The position numbers were made by a program, and so were the translations under genes. The notes beneath the pieces were generated by a model. It made no database searches and had not been told where the DNA came from. It saw only the letters and a list, made by a program, of their open reading frames with translations. From JALZKA01 sp963734015 (GTDB lineage: Bacteria > Actinomycetota > Thermoleophilia > Solirubrobacterales > 70-9), in assembly GCA_963734015.1 (NCBI GenBank), contig CAVTFG010000024.1, forward strand, positions 1 through 64,000: a stretch of DNA of 64,000 bases. Direction: 5' to 3'. This document shows, piece after piece, positions 1 through 8,536 of this stretch (positions are counted from its first letter, which is position 1; each line of letters starts with the position of its first letter).

Positions 1-19
1 CCTGGTCGGGGCGCTTTTC

Positions 20-1351
20 TCAGACCAGTGGCGCTTCGAGCGTCGTCCAGCTGTCCACGTCGGGGAGCCCGAACTCGTGGAGCTTCTTGACCTCGCCGAC
101 GCGCTCGTAGCCGAAATGGCGCTCGTACCAGGCGATGGTCTCCGGCCGGTCCGCGTTGGTGATCACCCGGGTCGCGCCAGCGTCGCGCATCAGGTCCATC
201 CGCAGGCTCTGGAGCGCCCGCCCGATCCCGAGCTCGCGCTGGTCGGGGAGGACGGCGAGCAGGGTGGTCTTGCCGGCAAGCCCGGGCCCGTCGCGCAGGA
301 TCCGGTGGCCCGCGACGCCGACGATCTCGCCCTCCACCTCGGCGACGAACCACTCCCCGACGTCGAAGTCGTCCATCTCCGGTGAGGGGACACGGTGCAT
401 GTTCGCCGTCTCGAGGACGCTGAGCATCGGCTCCCGGTCGCCGGGCACCCGGGCGGGCCGGATCCGGTAGCAGGGTCCCTTGCGCTCCGGCAGGCCGAGC
501 AGCTCGCGCGCCTCGGCCGGAGTCGCGACGCGGCGGCCCGCGAGGTCGGCGAGGGAGACGGCCCGTGCGATCAGCGCCGAGTTGGTGGTCACCTCCGCGT
601 CGCCGGCCTGCAGGCGCGCTGCGTCCTCGAGGCCGGTGCGGATGTGCCCGCCCGCGAAGGCGGCGAGCGCGTTCGCCTTGAGCTGGTAGTCGCCGATGCC
701 GCCCGCAGCCCAGACGGTTCCGGGCGGCAGGGAGTCGACGAGGTGCGAGAGCTCGCGCATCGTCGCGGGCGCGGTGTGGTGGCCGCCGAGCATCAGGTTC
801 GCGTAGAGCGGCTCGCGGATGAGCCCGCTGTGCAGCAGGCGCCGCGCCTCGCTCGCCATGCCCGAGCCGAATACCTCGAGCTCGGGCCGGATCCCGGCGG
901 CGAGCATCCGCCCCGCCAGCGCCTCGACCGTCTCGGGCGCGTTCACGCTGGGCCCGGTGGCGAAGTCGAGCGAGCCGAGAGTGAGGCTGGCCATGTCCGG
1001 CTTCGCGTCTCCCTCGAGGCTCAGCACGGCCGCACGGCGGTCGAGCTCGGAATGCTCGCGACCGCTCGTGCTCGCGCACAGCACGGCGTCGGGGCATTCG
1101 GCCCGCACCGCCGAGATGATCTCCGCGTAGACCTCGGGTCGCCAATCGGGTCGGCCGTCGGCGTCGCGCGCGTGCAGGTGGATGACGCCGGCGCCCAGGT
1201 GACAGGCGACCCGCGCATCGCGCGCGATCTGCTCCGCCGTGACCGGGAGGCTGGGTACCTGCTCGCGCGAAGCGACCATGCCGGTGATCGCCGCATTGAC
1301 GATCAGCGGCGCGTAAGGGGTGCGAGGATGCGGCGGATGGACGGCCTCCAT
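20..1351 (-). CDS. Beta-keto acid cleavage enzyme (BKACE/Kce family) fused to a GNAT acetyltransferase
   Basis: 443 aa from the ATG at 1351. Residues 1-285 are a BKACE domain (DUF849, 3-keto-5-aminohexanoate cleavage type), a zinc enzyme that condenses a beta-keto acid with acetyl-CoA. The HxH metal pair (H58, H60, in HLHARD) and the GGHIRTGLED motif carrying E242 are intact. Residues 305-443 are a complete GNAT N-acetyltransferase with the acetyl-CoA loop RELGIGRAL (R372, G375, G377) and the motif WYERHFGY. Family BKACE proteins are about 270-310 aa, so the tail is a true second domain. Substrate is unknown; a lysine-fermentation role is not supported by neighbours. The gene is monocistronic and divergent from the lipoprotein at 1422. 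The open frame continues upstream to 1753, but that part is the antisense of the lipoprotein gene. Confidence 0.85.
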   Translation of the reverse strand: MEAVHPPHPRTPYAPLIVNAAITGMVASREQVPSLPVTAEQIARDARVACHLGAGVIHLHARDADGRPDWRPEVYAEIISAVRAECPDAVLCASTSGREHSELDRRAAVLSLEGDAKPDMASLTLGSLDFATGPSVNAPETVEALAGRMLAAGIRPELEVFGSGMASEARRLLHSGLIREPLYANLMLGGHHTAPATMRELSHLVDSLPPGTVWAAGGIGDYQLKANALAAFAGGHIRTGLEDAARLQAGDAEVTTNSALIARAVSLADLAGRRVATPAEARELLGLPERKGPCYRIRPARVPGDREPMLSVLETANMHRVPSPEMDDFDVGEWFVAEVEGEIVGVAGHRILRDGPGLAGKTTLLAVLPDQRELGIGRALQSLRMDLMRDAGATRVITNADRPETIAWYERHFGYERVGEVKKLHEFGLPDVDSWTTLEAPLV

Positions 1352-1361
1352 GGCCGCCCAC

Positions 1362-1367
1362 AGGCTA
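1362..1367 (-). promoter_or_regulatory. -10-like hexamer TAGCCT for the BKACE-GNAT gene
   Basis: On the minus strand TAGCCT ends 10 nt before the ATG at 1351, with no Shine-Dalgarno sequence between. It fits the TANNNT pattern repeated through the window. Confidence 0.45.
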
Positions 1368-1408
1368 GAGACCCGTCCGTGGACTCGTTCACGGGCCGAA
1401 CCCGCCTC

Positions 1409-1414
1409 TAGGCT
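1409..1414 (+). promoter_or_regulatory. -10-like hexamer TAGGCT, leaderless lipoprotein start
   Basis: TAGGCT is followed by exactly 7 nt and then the ATG at 1422, so transcription would start at or next to the start codon. Confidence 0.5.
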
Positions 1415-1421
1415 GGCCCCG

Positions 1422-2207
1422 ATGCTTCGCGTCACGCCTGCCCTGCTCGCCGTCTTCGCCTTTGCGGCGCTACCCGCTTGCGGCGCCGAGGACGAGGATG
1501 CGGAGCCGATCGCGCCCGTGGTCGACCGCAAGCCGGAGACCCGCCAGGACCTGCCGGAGCTGCCCCGGGGCTTCGAGCCGTACCGGAGCCGAGCCCAGGG
1601 GCTCGCGTTCGGCCGGCCGCCTGGCTGGAAGGCCAGCAGGCGAGGGCCCGCGACGCTGCTGATCGCCCCGGACGAGCTGGTGGTCATGAGCCTGTCGGCG
1701 GACCGCAGCGACGAGGCGGTGAGCAGCGACATCGAGGGGCTCGCCGTTGACACGTTCGCGGTGCTCGAGGGCTACAGGGGCAAGCTGAAGCCCTCGAAGC
1801 CACGGAAGTTCGCCCACCACTACGCCGGCTACCAGGTGCGGGGCGACGCGAGGGCCAAGAAGACCGGAGTGCCCCAGCGCCTGCGGCTGATCGTCCTCGA
1901 ACGAGAGGGCCGGACGGTGGTGACCGCGGTCATGGCCGAGAACTCCAAGGAGAAGGCACCCGACGAGGTCAAGCAGGCCTACCAGGCGCTCCGTTCGCTG
2001 CGGACCGGCCCGGTGGACGAGAAAAAGGGCGACTCAGCGGTCCGGGCGGTCCGGATAGACGTCGTCGATCGTCGCGAGCGCCGTGAACGGCGCGTCCGCG
2101 GCCGCGGCGATCGCCTCGCCGCCTCCCGCAAGCCGGTCGACGACGCAGAGAGTCGCGACGATGTCGAGGCCCTCGGAGCGGATCCGCTCGATCGCGCTGA
2201 CGGTTGA
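1422..2207 (+). CDS. Secreted lipoprotein, PsbP/DcrB-like
   Basis: Signal peptide MLRVTPALLAVFAFAALPAC with lipobox LPAC, so the mature protein would be lipid-anchored at C20 outside the membrane. The following 170 residues (GLAFGRPPGW... to AYQALRSL) resemble the small PsbP/DcrB-like fold of lipoproteins that follow a hydrophilic linker; this is a fold-level guess. The last ~55 residues, from about 2040 onward, are Arg/Asp-rich and lie antisense to the end of pyrE, so the natural C-terminus is probably near 2030-2060. A one-base change in the A5/G3 run at 2021-2028 would place a TAG at 2058. The start is fixed by the signal peptide and the hexamer 7 nt upstream. Confidence 0.7.
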   Translation: MLRVTPALLAVFAFAALPACGAEDEDAEPIAPVVDRKPETRQDLPELPRGFEPYRSRAQGLAFGRPPGWKASRRGPATLLIAPDELVVMSLSADRSDEAVSSDIEGLAVDTFAVLEGYRGKLKPSKPRKFAHHYAGYQVRGDARAKKTGVPQRLRLIVLEREGRTVVTAVMAENSKEKAPDEVKQAYQALRSLRTGPVDEKKGDSAVRAVRIDVVDRRERRERRVRGRGDRLAASRKPVDDAESRDDVEALGADPLDRADG

Positions 2208-2597
2208 GCCGCCGGTGGTCACCGTGTCCTCGACGACGAGCACCTTCGTCCCGGGCTCCACGGGCCCCTCGACCCAGCGCTGGAGGCCGTGCTCCTTGCG
2301 CTCCTTGCGCACGAAGAAGCCCACGAGCCCGTCACCGCCGGGCACGGCGATCGCGGCGCAGGCCAGCGGAATCGCCGCCATCACCGGGCCGCCGACCGCG
2401 CTCGCGCCGGCGCCGGTCGCGGCGGCAGCGATCAGCTCGCCCGCCGCACGGAACCCGGCCGGGCGCATCAGCGTCCGGCGCGCGTCCACGTAGTACTGCG
2501 CGTTCCGGCCGCTCGAGAGCGTGACCTCGCCGATGACCAGCGCGTGCTCGCGAAGCTCGGCGACCAGGGTCGCCCGGGCGCCGTCGAGGTCAGCCAT
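2034..2597 (-). CDS. pyrE: Orotate phosphoribosyltransferase
   Basis: 187 aa, normal family length. It converts orotate and PRPP to orotidine 5'-phosphate in pyrimidine synthesis, in the cytosol. The PRPP-binding motif VLVVEDTVTTGGS is present, as are the substrate loop GEVTLSSGRNAQYYVD and the FFVRKERKEHG lysine-rich loop. The ATG at 2597 lies 3 nt after the stop codon of the L,D-transpeptidase gene, so it is the last gene of the minus-strand operon HAD > CPBP > L,D-transpeptidase > pyrE. No other pyrimidine gene is nearby. Its 3' end overlaps the convergent lipoprotein frame by 174 nt. Confidence 0.93.
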   Translation of the reverse strand: MADLDGARATLVAELREHALVIGEVTLSSGRNAQYYVDARRTLMRPAGFRAAGELIAAAATGAGASAVGGPVMAAIPLACAAIAVPGGDGLVGFFVRKERKEHGLQRWVEGPVEPGTKVLVVEDTVTTGGSTVSAIERIRSEGLDIVATLCVVDRLAGGGEAIAAAADAPFTALATIDDVYPDRPDR

Positions 2598-2600
2598 CCT

Positions 2601-3666
2601 CTAGCCGTAGACGTAGAAGACGTCGCCCATGTCGATCCAGTTGTAGATGAACAGGGCGTTCGCGGGCGGGTTGCGCAGGCAGCCGTGGCTGGCCGGATAG
2701 GTCGGCACCGAGTGGTATCCGTGGGTCGCGTAGCCGCGGATGAAGTAGACGGAGTGGATCATCCCGAGGCTGTTCGTCCCGTAGTCCTTGCGGTAGGTGG
2801 GGAACTTCCCGCGGATCGTCGGCGTCGCCGGCGCTCCGGACGAGATGTGGAAGATGTGCTTGGCCTTGCCGTTCTTGGCAAGCACCATGACCTGGCGCGA
2901 GAGGTCGGCCTCGATGTGCTTGCCGCCGGACTTCCACTTCAGGTGGAAGCCGCCCTTGCCCGCCGCGAGCTTCTGGAAGATGCCGGGCGTCGCGGTCTGG
3001 GTGCGGCTCATGTTGTTCACCTTGCGGAAGGCCAGGATCGCGCGGCTCGTGGCGCTGCCGTAGGAGCTGCCATTCGACGTGTAGTAGGCCTTCTTCTTCA
3101 GGAGCTTGTTCAGGAGCTTGACGTTCTTGCCGTGATCGCCGGGGTCGAGGTCCGGGTAGTCGACCTCGACGCCGCGCGAGGCGCGGAGCGCGCGCTGCTG
3201 CTGGGGGGTGGGGAGCTTGTTGGCGCGCACCCGATAGTCGCCGGGCTTGATCACCTTCGGGCTGCGGATGTCGAAGCGCCCGATGTTGCCTTCCTTGCCG
3301 CCGCGCTCGACCGGCTTCGTGAGGCGCTTGACCGTCTGGCCGTCGCGCTTGACCAGCAGCAGGATCTCCTGGTTCGGGACGAACGGTCCGACTGTGCCGA
3401 CGGCTTTGAAGCGCTCGCCGACGTCGACCTTCCCGTTCTGGATGCCCTTGAGCTGGAGCTTGATCCGCGCCCTGACCGGGGCCTGGACGCCGCGCTGCTT
3501 GTCCCTCGTCGCCGGCCGGGTTGCGCTCGGCCTCGGCCGCGGTGCGGTCGGCGTCGGTCTGGGTTGCCGGGGCCTGGGCCATGGCGCCGGGCGCAGCGAC
3601 CAGCGCCAGCGAGACGATCCCCCCGAGGATGCCGCGAGCTCTCACGCGCGGAATTGTGACAGGCAC
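2601..3666 (-). CDS. L,D-transpeptidase (YkuD), reading frame broken by a one-base shift
   Basis: The product would cross-link peptidoglycan outside the membrane. A signal peptide (MPVTIPRVRARGILGGIVSL..., cleavage after AMA) starts at the ATG at 3666. The rest is in another frame: a beta-rich domain (ARIKLQLKGIQNGKVDVGER...), a peptidoglycan-binding segment (GDHGKNVKLLNKLL...) and the YkuD catalytic domain ending in HGYHSVPTYPASHGCLR with the nucleophile Cys. The two frames join if one base is removed near the triplet run at 3518-3520. Without that correction the first usable start in the catalytic frame is a GTG at 3254, which would cut off the signal peptide and the first domain. The gene sits 12 nt after the CPBP gene and 3 nt before pyrE. 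Confidence 0.8.
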
Positions 3667-3678
3667 GACCGACGACCG

Positions 3679-4896
3679 CTAGCCGGACGCGAGCACCGCG
3701 AAGGCGATCGCATTGTTCAGCATGTGGAGCGCGATGCACGGCCGGATCGAGCCCGTGCGCTCGTACACCGCGGCGAGGATCACGCCGAACAGCGAGAGCT
3801 GCAGGACCACCGGCCAGGAGCCCTCGCCGGTGAAGTGGAACAGCCCCCAGATCCCGGACGAGACCAGCGCTGCCACCAGAAACGAGCCGTGCGAGCGGAT
3901 GCCGGCGAACATGAAGCCGCGGAAGAAGATCTCCTCGGCCACGGGAGCCGCGATCACGATCAGGAAGAACGCGGCGATTCCGCCGAGGACGCCCTCGTCG
4001 ACGCCGAGCTCGCGGGTGATGTCCTCCTGCTCGGGCGAGAACAGCGCCGAGATCACCAGCGCGCACGCCAGGTACGTGATGTAGCCGATCACCGCGGTCG
4101 AAACCGGCGCGCGGAGCGACGGACCGAGGCCGAGCTCGGCGGGCCGCGCGTACCCCTCGGCCTTCGCGACCTGGAACGGGACGTAGACCATCGCGGCTGC
4201 CAGCAGGCCCTGCAGCACCAGCACGGCGCCGAGCGTCTCGAGGTCCGGGTCGAAGGCGGAGGCGATGAGCGCCGCCAGGAACGAGATCAGGAGCAACAGC
4301 ACCAGGCCGGCCAGCACGCGCGCGCCGCCCCAATCGGCGCTCTCGTTGGGCGCGGCGCCTGCCGGCGCCGCGAGCCGCTCGTCGTCACGCAGGCGGAGAA
4401 CGACGGTCTTCGCCGCGCGGTCGCCGAGGCGCTGGCGGTGCTCGGAGGTGGGCACCGTGAAGAAGATCGCGATCAGGTCGGGGAGTCGCAGCAGGTTGCG
4501 GGCGAGCGCCGCGTTCCAGGTCAGGTGGCTCCCGTCGAGGCGAACGACCCGGATGCCGAGCGCCGCCTTGCCGATCGTGCGCCCGAAGCGCCATTCGGCG
4601 AAGACCATGTAGTTGATCCAGACGCTCAGCGCGATCAGGGTCGCGATGCCGGCAGACTGCTCCTGTGAGCTGGTGAGCGTCTCTGACTCGACCTCCGGCA
4701 CCGCCGCGTAGACGGCAATCCCGACCAGGAGCCAGCCGATCCCGAGGTCGATCAGTCCCGCCAGCCACCGCCGTCCGAGGCCGGCGAGCTCCGGCTCTCG
4801 GGTGCTGCCGGGCGGGCCGACCGAGGGGGTGCCGGGCATCCCGATGCCCGGCTCGTCCAGGCGCTCCTCCGGTCGCGGCGGCGGCAGGTCGCTCAC
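3679..4896 (-). CDS. RDD-domain / CPBP (CAAX-type) intramembrane protease fusion
   Basis: 405 aa integral membrane protein. Residues 35-190 form an RDD domain with membrane helices and the motif FGRTIGKAALGIRVVRLDG. Residues 205-405 form a CPBP/Abi glutamic-type intramembrane protease with EEIFFRGF near 321, a His in GLFHFTGEG near 354 and HMLNNA near 391. These match the EExxxR, FxxxH and HxxxN motifs of the family. The start is a GTG at 4896 that overlaps the HAD stop as GTGA, so the two genes are translationally coupled. RDD domains are often transport-associated; the substrate of the protease is unknown. Both motifs are intact. Confidence 0.85.
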   Translation of the reverse strand: MSDLPPPRPEERLDEPGIGMPGTPSVGPPGSTREPELAGLGRRWLAGLIDLGIGWLLVGIAVYAAVPEVESETLTSSQEQSAGIATLIALSVWINYMVFAEWRFGRTIGKAALGIRVVRLDGSHLTWNAALARNLLRLPDLIAIFFTVPTSEHRQRLGDRAAKTVVLRLRDDERLAAPAGAAPNESADWGGARVLAGLVLLLLISFLAALIASAFDPDLETLGAVLVLQGLLAAAMVYVPFQVAKAEGYARPAELGLGPSLRAPVSTAVIGYITYLACALVISALFSPEQEDITRELGVDEGVLGGIAAFFLIVIAAPVAEEIFFRGFMFAGIRSHGSFLVAALVSSGIWGLFHFTGEGSWPVVLQLSLFGVILAAVYERTGSIRPCIALHMLNNAIAFAVLASG

Positions 4897-5543
4897 GAGC
4901 TGCCGCCCAGAGCGCTCGCAACCTCGGCGAGCGAGCCGATGTCGCCGCCGCCATCGCGGTCGAGCAGCAGCGCGCGGATTCCGGCAGCGTCGGCGCCGGC
5001 CACGTCCTCCTCGGGCGTGTCGCCGACGTGGAGTGCCTCGTCCGCGGAGCAGCCCGCGATCTCGAGCGCCTGGGAGAAGATCACCGGGTCGGGCTTGCGC
5101 GAGCCGGAACCGGCCGAGGTGACGACGCCGTCGAGCAGGTTGTCCAGGTCGCACCGCTCGAGCACCTCGGTCAGCGAAACGTCCCAGTTCGAGACGCAGA
5201 CCAGCCGGATGCCCCGCGAGCGCAGGTCGGCCAGGGCGGGCGCGACGTCCGGGAACGGGTGGAACCGGATCGAGGCCATCATCGTCTCGACGGTGACCTC
5301 CCGGTCGAGCTCCCACGAGAGGATGTCCGCGCAGCGTGCGCGCAGGGCGGCGACGGAGTCCGCGTCGCGGCCCTCGTGCGAGTGTTCCTTGTAGTAGGCC
5401 ATCTCCTTGCGAACGGCGCGGACGAGGTCCTCGTCGTCAGGCTCCCGCTCGACCTCCGCCGCCAGGTGCACCCACGGCGGCTCGAGCTCGACGAGGGTGC
5501 CCAGGGCGTCGAGGAAGACGGCGCGGACCTTTGAAGATGCCAT
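4893..5543 (-). CDS. HAD-superfamily hydrolase (HAD-IA)
   Basis: 216 aa from the ATG at 5543. HAD motif I reads LDALGTLVEL (nucleophile D12), motif II SNWD, motif III RKPDP with the Lys, and motif IV HVGDTPEEDVAGADAAG. The residue two after the nucleophile, normally the acid/base Asp of phosphatases, is Leu. Haloacid dehalogenases have Tyr there, so a simple phosphatase role should not be assumed. First gene of the minus-strand operon leading to pyrE; it is divergent from mscS 31 bp away. No clear -10 hexamer was found for it. Confidence 0.82.
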   Translation of the reverse strand: MASSKVRAVFLDALGTLVELEPPWVHLAAEVEREPDDEDLVRAVRKEMAYYKEHSHEGRDADSVAALRARCADILSWELDREVTVETMMASIRFHPFPDVAPALADLRSRGIRLVCVSNWDVSLTEVLERCDLDNLLDGVVTSAGSGSRKPDPVIFSQALEIAGCSADEALHVGDTPEEDVAGADAAGIRALLLDRDGGGDIGSLAEVASALGGSS

Positions 5544-5574
5544 CAAGCGGCGCAGCTTGACAGGATCGGGATTG

Positions 5575-6366
5575 ATGGAGGACCAAAGCTTCTGGCAGCA
5601 GAACGAGGACGTGATCGGCGCGGTCATCACCTTGGCCATCACGTTCCTCGTCGCGTACGTGGTCGACAGGTTCGTCCTGGCCCGGGCGGGGCGCGTCGCG
5701 GACCGTGTTACCGAGGCCGGCGTGTCGCGCGCCGCGAGGACCCGGCTGCGGGTCGTACGGCGCCTGATCTTCGTCGTGATCGTCCTGATCGGCTGCTTCC
5801 TGGCGCTGAACCAGTTCACCAAGCTCGACCGGCTGGCCACCGGGCTGCTCGCGTCGAGCGCCGTGCTCGGCATCGTGCTCGGGCTGGCCGCGCGGCAGGT
5901 CCTGGCCAACCCGCTCGCGGGGATCCTCCTGGCCTTCACCCAGCCGATCCGGATCGGCGACACGATCACGATCGACGACGAGACCGGCCGCGTCGACGAC
6001 CTGACCCTGTCCTACACGTACATCGACACCGGCGATGGCCGGCTGATGATCATCCCCAACGAGCACGTGGTGACCTCGACCCTGTTCAACCGCTCGACCG
6101 GTGATCACAGCGCCCCGGCGGCAGCCGCTGTCTGGCTGCCCCCCGGCGCCGATGTCCAGGCCGCCCGCCAGGCCCTGAGGCCGCTCGACGCATCGGGAAT
6201 CGAGGTCAGGGAGCTCACGCCGGAGGGCGTCAAGCTGGTCGTGCACGGCCCGCGGAGCGTGGGCGGAACCGGCGTCGGCGGTGAGGAGGCAGCTCTGCGC
6301 GAGCGCGCCCACCAGCTCCTGGCCGAAGCGGGCATCCTCGCCCGCGACGAGGAATCTGAGGCCTGA
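5575..6366 (+). CDS. Small-conductance mechanosensitive channel (MscS family)
   Basis: 263 aa membrane protein that would release solutes under hypo-osmotic stress. There are three hydrophobic segments (about 10-35, 62-85, 95-130), the last merging into the pore-lining helix (ASSAVLGIVLGLAARQVLAN). This is followed by the MscS beta domain (IRIGDTITIDDETGRVDDLTLSYTYI...IIPNEHVV). The C-terminal alpha/beta domain is short and Pro/Ala-rich. The ATG at 5575 is chosen because upstream codons are antisense to the HAD gene. A TTGACA lies at 5557-5562, but no matching -10 precedes the start, so the promoter is unclear. Confidence 0.85.
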   Translation: MEDQSFWQQNEDVIGAVITLAITFLVAYVVDRFVLARAGRVADRVTEAGVSRAARTRLRVVRRLIFVVIVLIGCFLALNQFTKLDRLATGLLASSAVLGIVLGLAARQVLANPLAGILLAFTQPIRIGDTITIDDETGRVDDLTLSYTYIDTGDGRLMIIPNEHVVTSTLFNRSTGDHSAPAAAAVWLPPGADVQAARQALRPLDASGIEVRELTPEGVKLVVHGPRSVGGTGVGGEEAALRERAHQLLAEAGILARDEESEA

Positions 6367-6404
6367 GGCAGGTTTCAGCCGACCTGACGGCGAATCTCTG
6401 TCGT

Positions 6405-6410
6405 TACCCT
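6405..6410 (+). promoter_or_regulatory. -10-like hexamer TACCCT upstream of the penicillin-binding protein
   Basis: TACCCT ends 16 nt before the ATG at 6427, which would give a leader of about 9 nt with no Shine-Dalgarno sequence. Confidence 0.4.
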
Positions 6411-6426
6411 TTCCGGGTACTCACGT

Positions 6427-8511
6427 ATGTCAGCGCGGGCACGACATCGCCGTTCGAACGGGGGGGCCTCGGTCGGGAAGAAGATCGGCCTGGGCCTCTG
6501 CGTGCTCCTGGCCATCCTCGTCGCCGCGGCCGCCGTCGGCGCCGGCTGGGTCTACAACGTGATGGCCGACGCCCCCTCGATCGACGACCTGAAGCCGCTC
6601 GACGCCGGCGAGAACTCGAAGGTGTACGACGCCACGGGCGAGCTGCTGGGGTTCATCGACGCCGACATCGTCCGCGAGCGGGTCGAGCTGAAGGAGATCC
6701 CGAGGTCGCTCGAGGAGGCGACGATCGCGATCGAGGACGAGAACTTCTACGAGCACGACGGTATCGACGTCTCAGCGATCGCCCGTGCCGCGGTCGAGAA
6801 CGTCGAGGCCGGCGACATCGAGCAGGGCGCCTCGACGATCACCCAGCAGCTGGTCCGCAACCTCTACATCGCGAAGCCGGAGGACACGCTCGAGCGCAAG
6901 CTGCAAGAGGCCCAGATGGCGATGGACTACGAGGACCGCTTCTCGAAGAAGCAGATCCTCGAGCAGTACCTCAACACCGCCACCTACGGCACCAACGGCG
7001 GCGACACTGCGGTGGGCGTGGAGGCGGCCTCGCAGGTCTACTTCAACAAGCACGTCTCGGACTTGAACGCGCGCGAGTCGGCGCTCCTTGCGGGGCTTCC
7101 GCAGGCACCCTCGCAGTACAACCCGTTCATCAACCCGGAGCGCGCGACCGTGCGGCGGAACCTGGTGCTGAACGCGATGCGCGAGCAGGGCTATCTCGAC
7201 GAGCGGGAGTACCAGAAGAACGTCAGCGGAGGACTCAGCCTCGAGCAGGGCACGCGCTACGACGAACGGAAGGAGCCCTATCTCTTCGACTACGTCCAGC
7301 AGGAGCTGATCGACAAGTACGGAACCGACACCGTGCGCCTCGGCGGCCTCGAGGTCTACACGACGATCGACCCGCAGCTGCAGAACCTTGCTCGGGAGGC
7401 GATCGCCAACCATCCGGTGACGAGCGCAGCGGCGGCGCTGGTCTCAACCGACACCCAGACCGGGGAGATCCTGGCGATGGCTTCCTCGACCAACTACGAC
7501 GACGACCAGTTCAACCTTGCGGCACAGGGGGAGCGTCAGCCCGGCTCCGCCTTCAAGCCATTCGCGCTGACGGCGGGGGTCGACCAGGGCATCGACCCGG
7601 ACTCCACTTACTATTCAGCACCCGATTCGATCACGCTCACTCCATGTGACGGCTGCCCGCCATGGTCCGTCTCCGGCGGCGGCGGTGGGACGATGAGCCT
7701 GCGAGACGCGACGGCGGAGTCGATCAACACGGTCTACGCCCAGTTCGTGCTCGACGTCGGCGCCGACTCGATGGTCGAAATGGCGGAAAGGATGGGGATC
7801 ACCACCGAGCTCGGCGGCTATCCGGCGGAGGTCCTCGGCGGCCTCACCACCGGCGTCTCCGTGCTCCAGATGTCGAACGCATACGCGACCCTGGCGAACG
7901 GGGGTGTCCACCACAAGCCGACGGCGATCGACCGTGTGGAGTTCCCGGACGGCGAGGTCGACGAGCCCAGCAAGGCTGCGGGCGAGCGGGTCATCTCGGA
8001 CGGCGTCGCCTACGAGGTAGTCGACGTGATGACCGGGACGTTCGACTACGGAACCCTGACTTGTTGCGACATCCCTTGCCCGTCCGCAGGGAAGACCGGC
8101 ACGACCGAGCTCCAGTCGGACGCCTGGACGGTCGGCTACACGCCGCACGTGTCAACCGCGGTGTGGGTGGGGAACCCGGATGCCCGAGTTCCCCTCCCCG
8201 GCTACAGCTTCGACCTTGCCGGCCCGATCTGGGACGACTACATGTCGGTCGCTGCGGCGAAACCGTGCGACGACTTCCCCGAGCCCAAGGACCCGGTCAG
8301 CCTGTCCTCCGGCGCCGGCAGCTACAGCGTCTCGCCGGACGAGACCACTACCGATCCGACCGATCCGACCGACAGCACCGACTCGCCGGACGCCGGCGTC
8401 GACGCGGACGGCGACGGCTATCCGGACGATCAGTTCGCGCCCGGCGCCGGCCAGGAGCCGCTCTCACCGCCCGGACAGGGCAACGGGGACGGCGGCGCGG
8501 CCCCTCAGTAG
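6427..8511 (+). CDS. Class A penicillin-binding protein (glycosyltransferase-transpeptidase)
   Basis: 694 aa. It polymerises and cross-links peptidoglycan. There is a short basic cytoplasmic tail, one membrane helix (about 20-45), then GT51 with the catalytic EDENFYEH (E103) and QGASTITQQLVRNL near 133-146, and a transpeptidase domain with SAFK (S374), SIN (S432) and KTGTT (K556). Two cysteine groups flank the active-site motifs: CDGC at 407-410 and CCDIPC at 546-551. The tail (from about 635) is Asp/Thr/Pro-rich and ends in Gly/Pro-rich sequence with one DxDxDGxxDD segment that looks like a single calcium loop. All catalytic motifs are intact. The gene is flanked by mscS and thiL on the same strand, but each has its own probable promoter. 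Confidence 0.93.
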   Translation: MSARARHRRSNGGASVGKKIGLGLCVLLAILVAAAAVGAGWVYNVMADAPSIDDLKPLDAGENSKVYDATGELLGFIDADIVRERVELKEIPRSLEEATIAIEDENFYEHDGIDVSAIARAAVENVEAGDIEQGASTITQQLVRNLYIAKPEDTLERKLQEAQMAMDYEDRFSKKQILEQYLNTATYGTNGGDTAVGVEAASQVYFNKHVSDLNARESALLAGLPQAPSQYNPFINPERATVRRNLVLNAMREQGYLDEREYQKNVSGGLSLEQGTRYDERKEPYLFDYVQQELIDKYGTDTVRLGGLEVYTTIDPQLQNLAREAIANHPVTSAAAALVSTDTQTGEILAMASSTNYDDDQFNLAAQGERQPGSAFKPFALTAGVDQGIDPDSTYYSAPDSITLTPCDGCPPWSVSGGGGGTMSLRDATAESINTVYAQFVLDVGADSMVEMAERMGITTELGGYPAEVLGGLTTGVSVLQMSNAYATLANGGVHHKPTAIDRVEFPDGEVDEPSKAAGERVISDGVAYEVVDVMTGTFDYGTLTCCDIPCPSAGKTGTTELQSDAWTVGYTPHVSTAVWVGNPDARVPLPGYSFDLAGPIWDDYMSVAAAKPCDDFPEPKDPVSLSSGAGSYSVSPDETTTDPTDPTDSTDSPDAGVDADGDGYPDDQFAPGAGQEPLSPPGQGNGDGGAAPQ

Positions 8512-8524
8512 CCCACACGCCGCG

Positions 8525-8530
8525 TAAGGT
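8525..8530 (+). promoter_or_regulatory. -10-like hexamer TAAGGT, leaderless thiL start
   Basis: TAAGGT is followed by 6 nt and the ATG at 8537. No Shine-Dalgarno sequence is present. Confidence 0.45.
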
Positions 8531-8536
8531 CAGACC

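Noticed and set aside
3..1411. Long plus-strand open frames opposite the BKACE-GNAT gene (for example 395-1411)
   Set aside because: Arg/Gly/Ala-rich composition and exact antisense to a conserved enzyme; typical of high-GC shadow frames.
4893..5543. HAD gene as the missing trehalose-6-phosphate phosphatase
   Set aside because: It is 11 kb from otsA, in another operon, and lacks the motif-I acid/base Asp expected for OtsB.
8340..8511. Calcium-binding thrombospondin type-3 repeat domain in the PBP tail
   Set aside because: Only one DxDxDGxxDD unit is present; not enough to call a domain.
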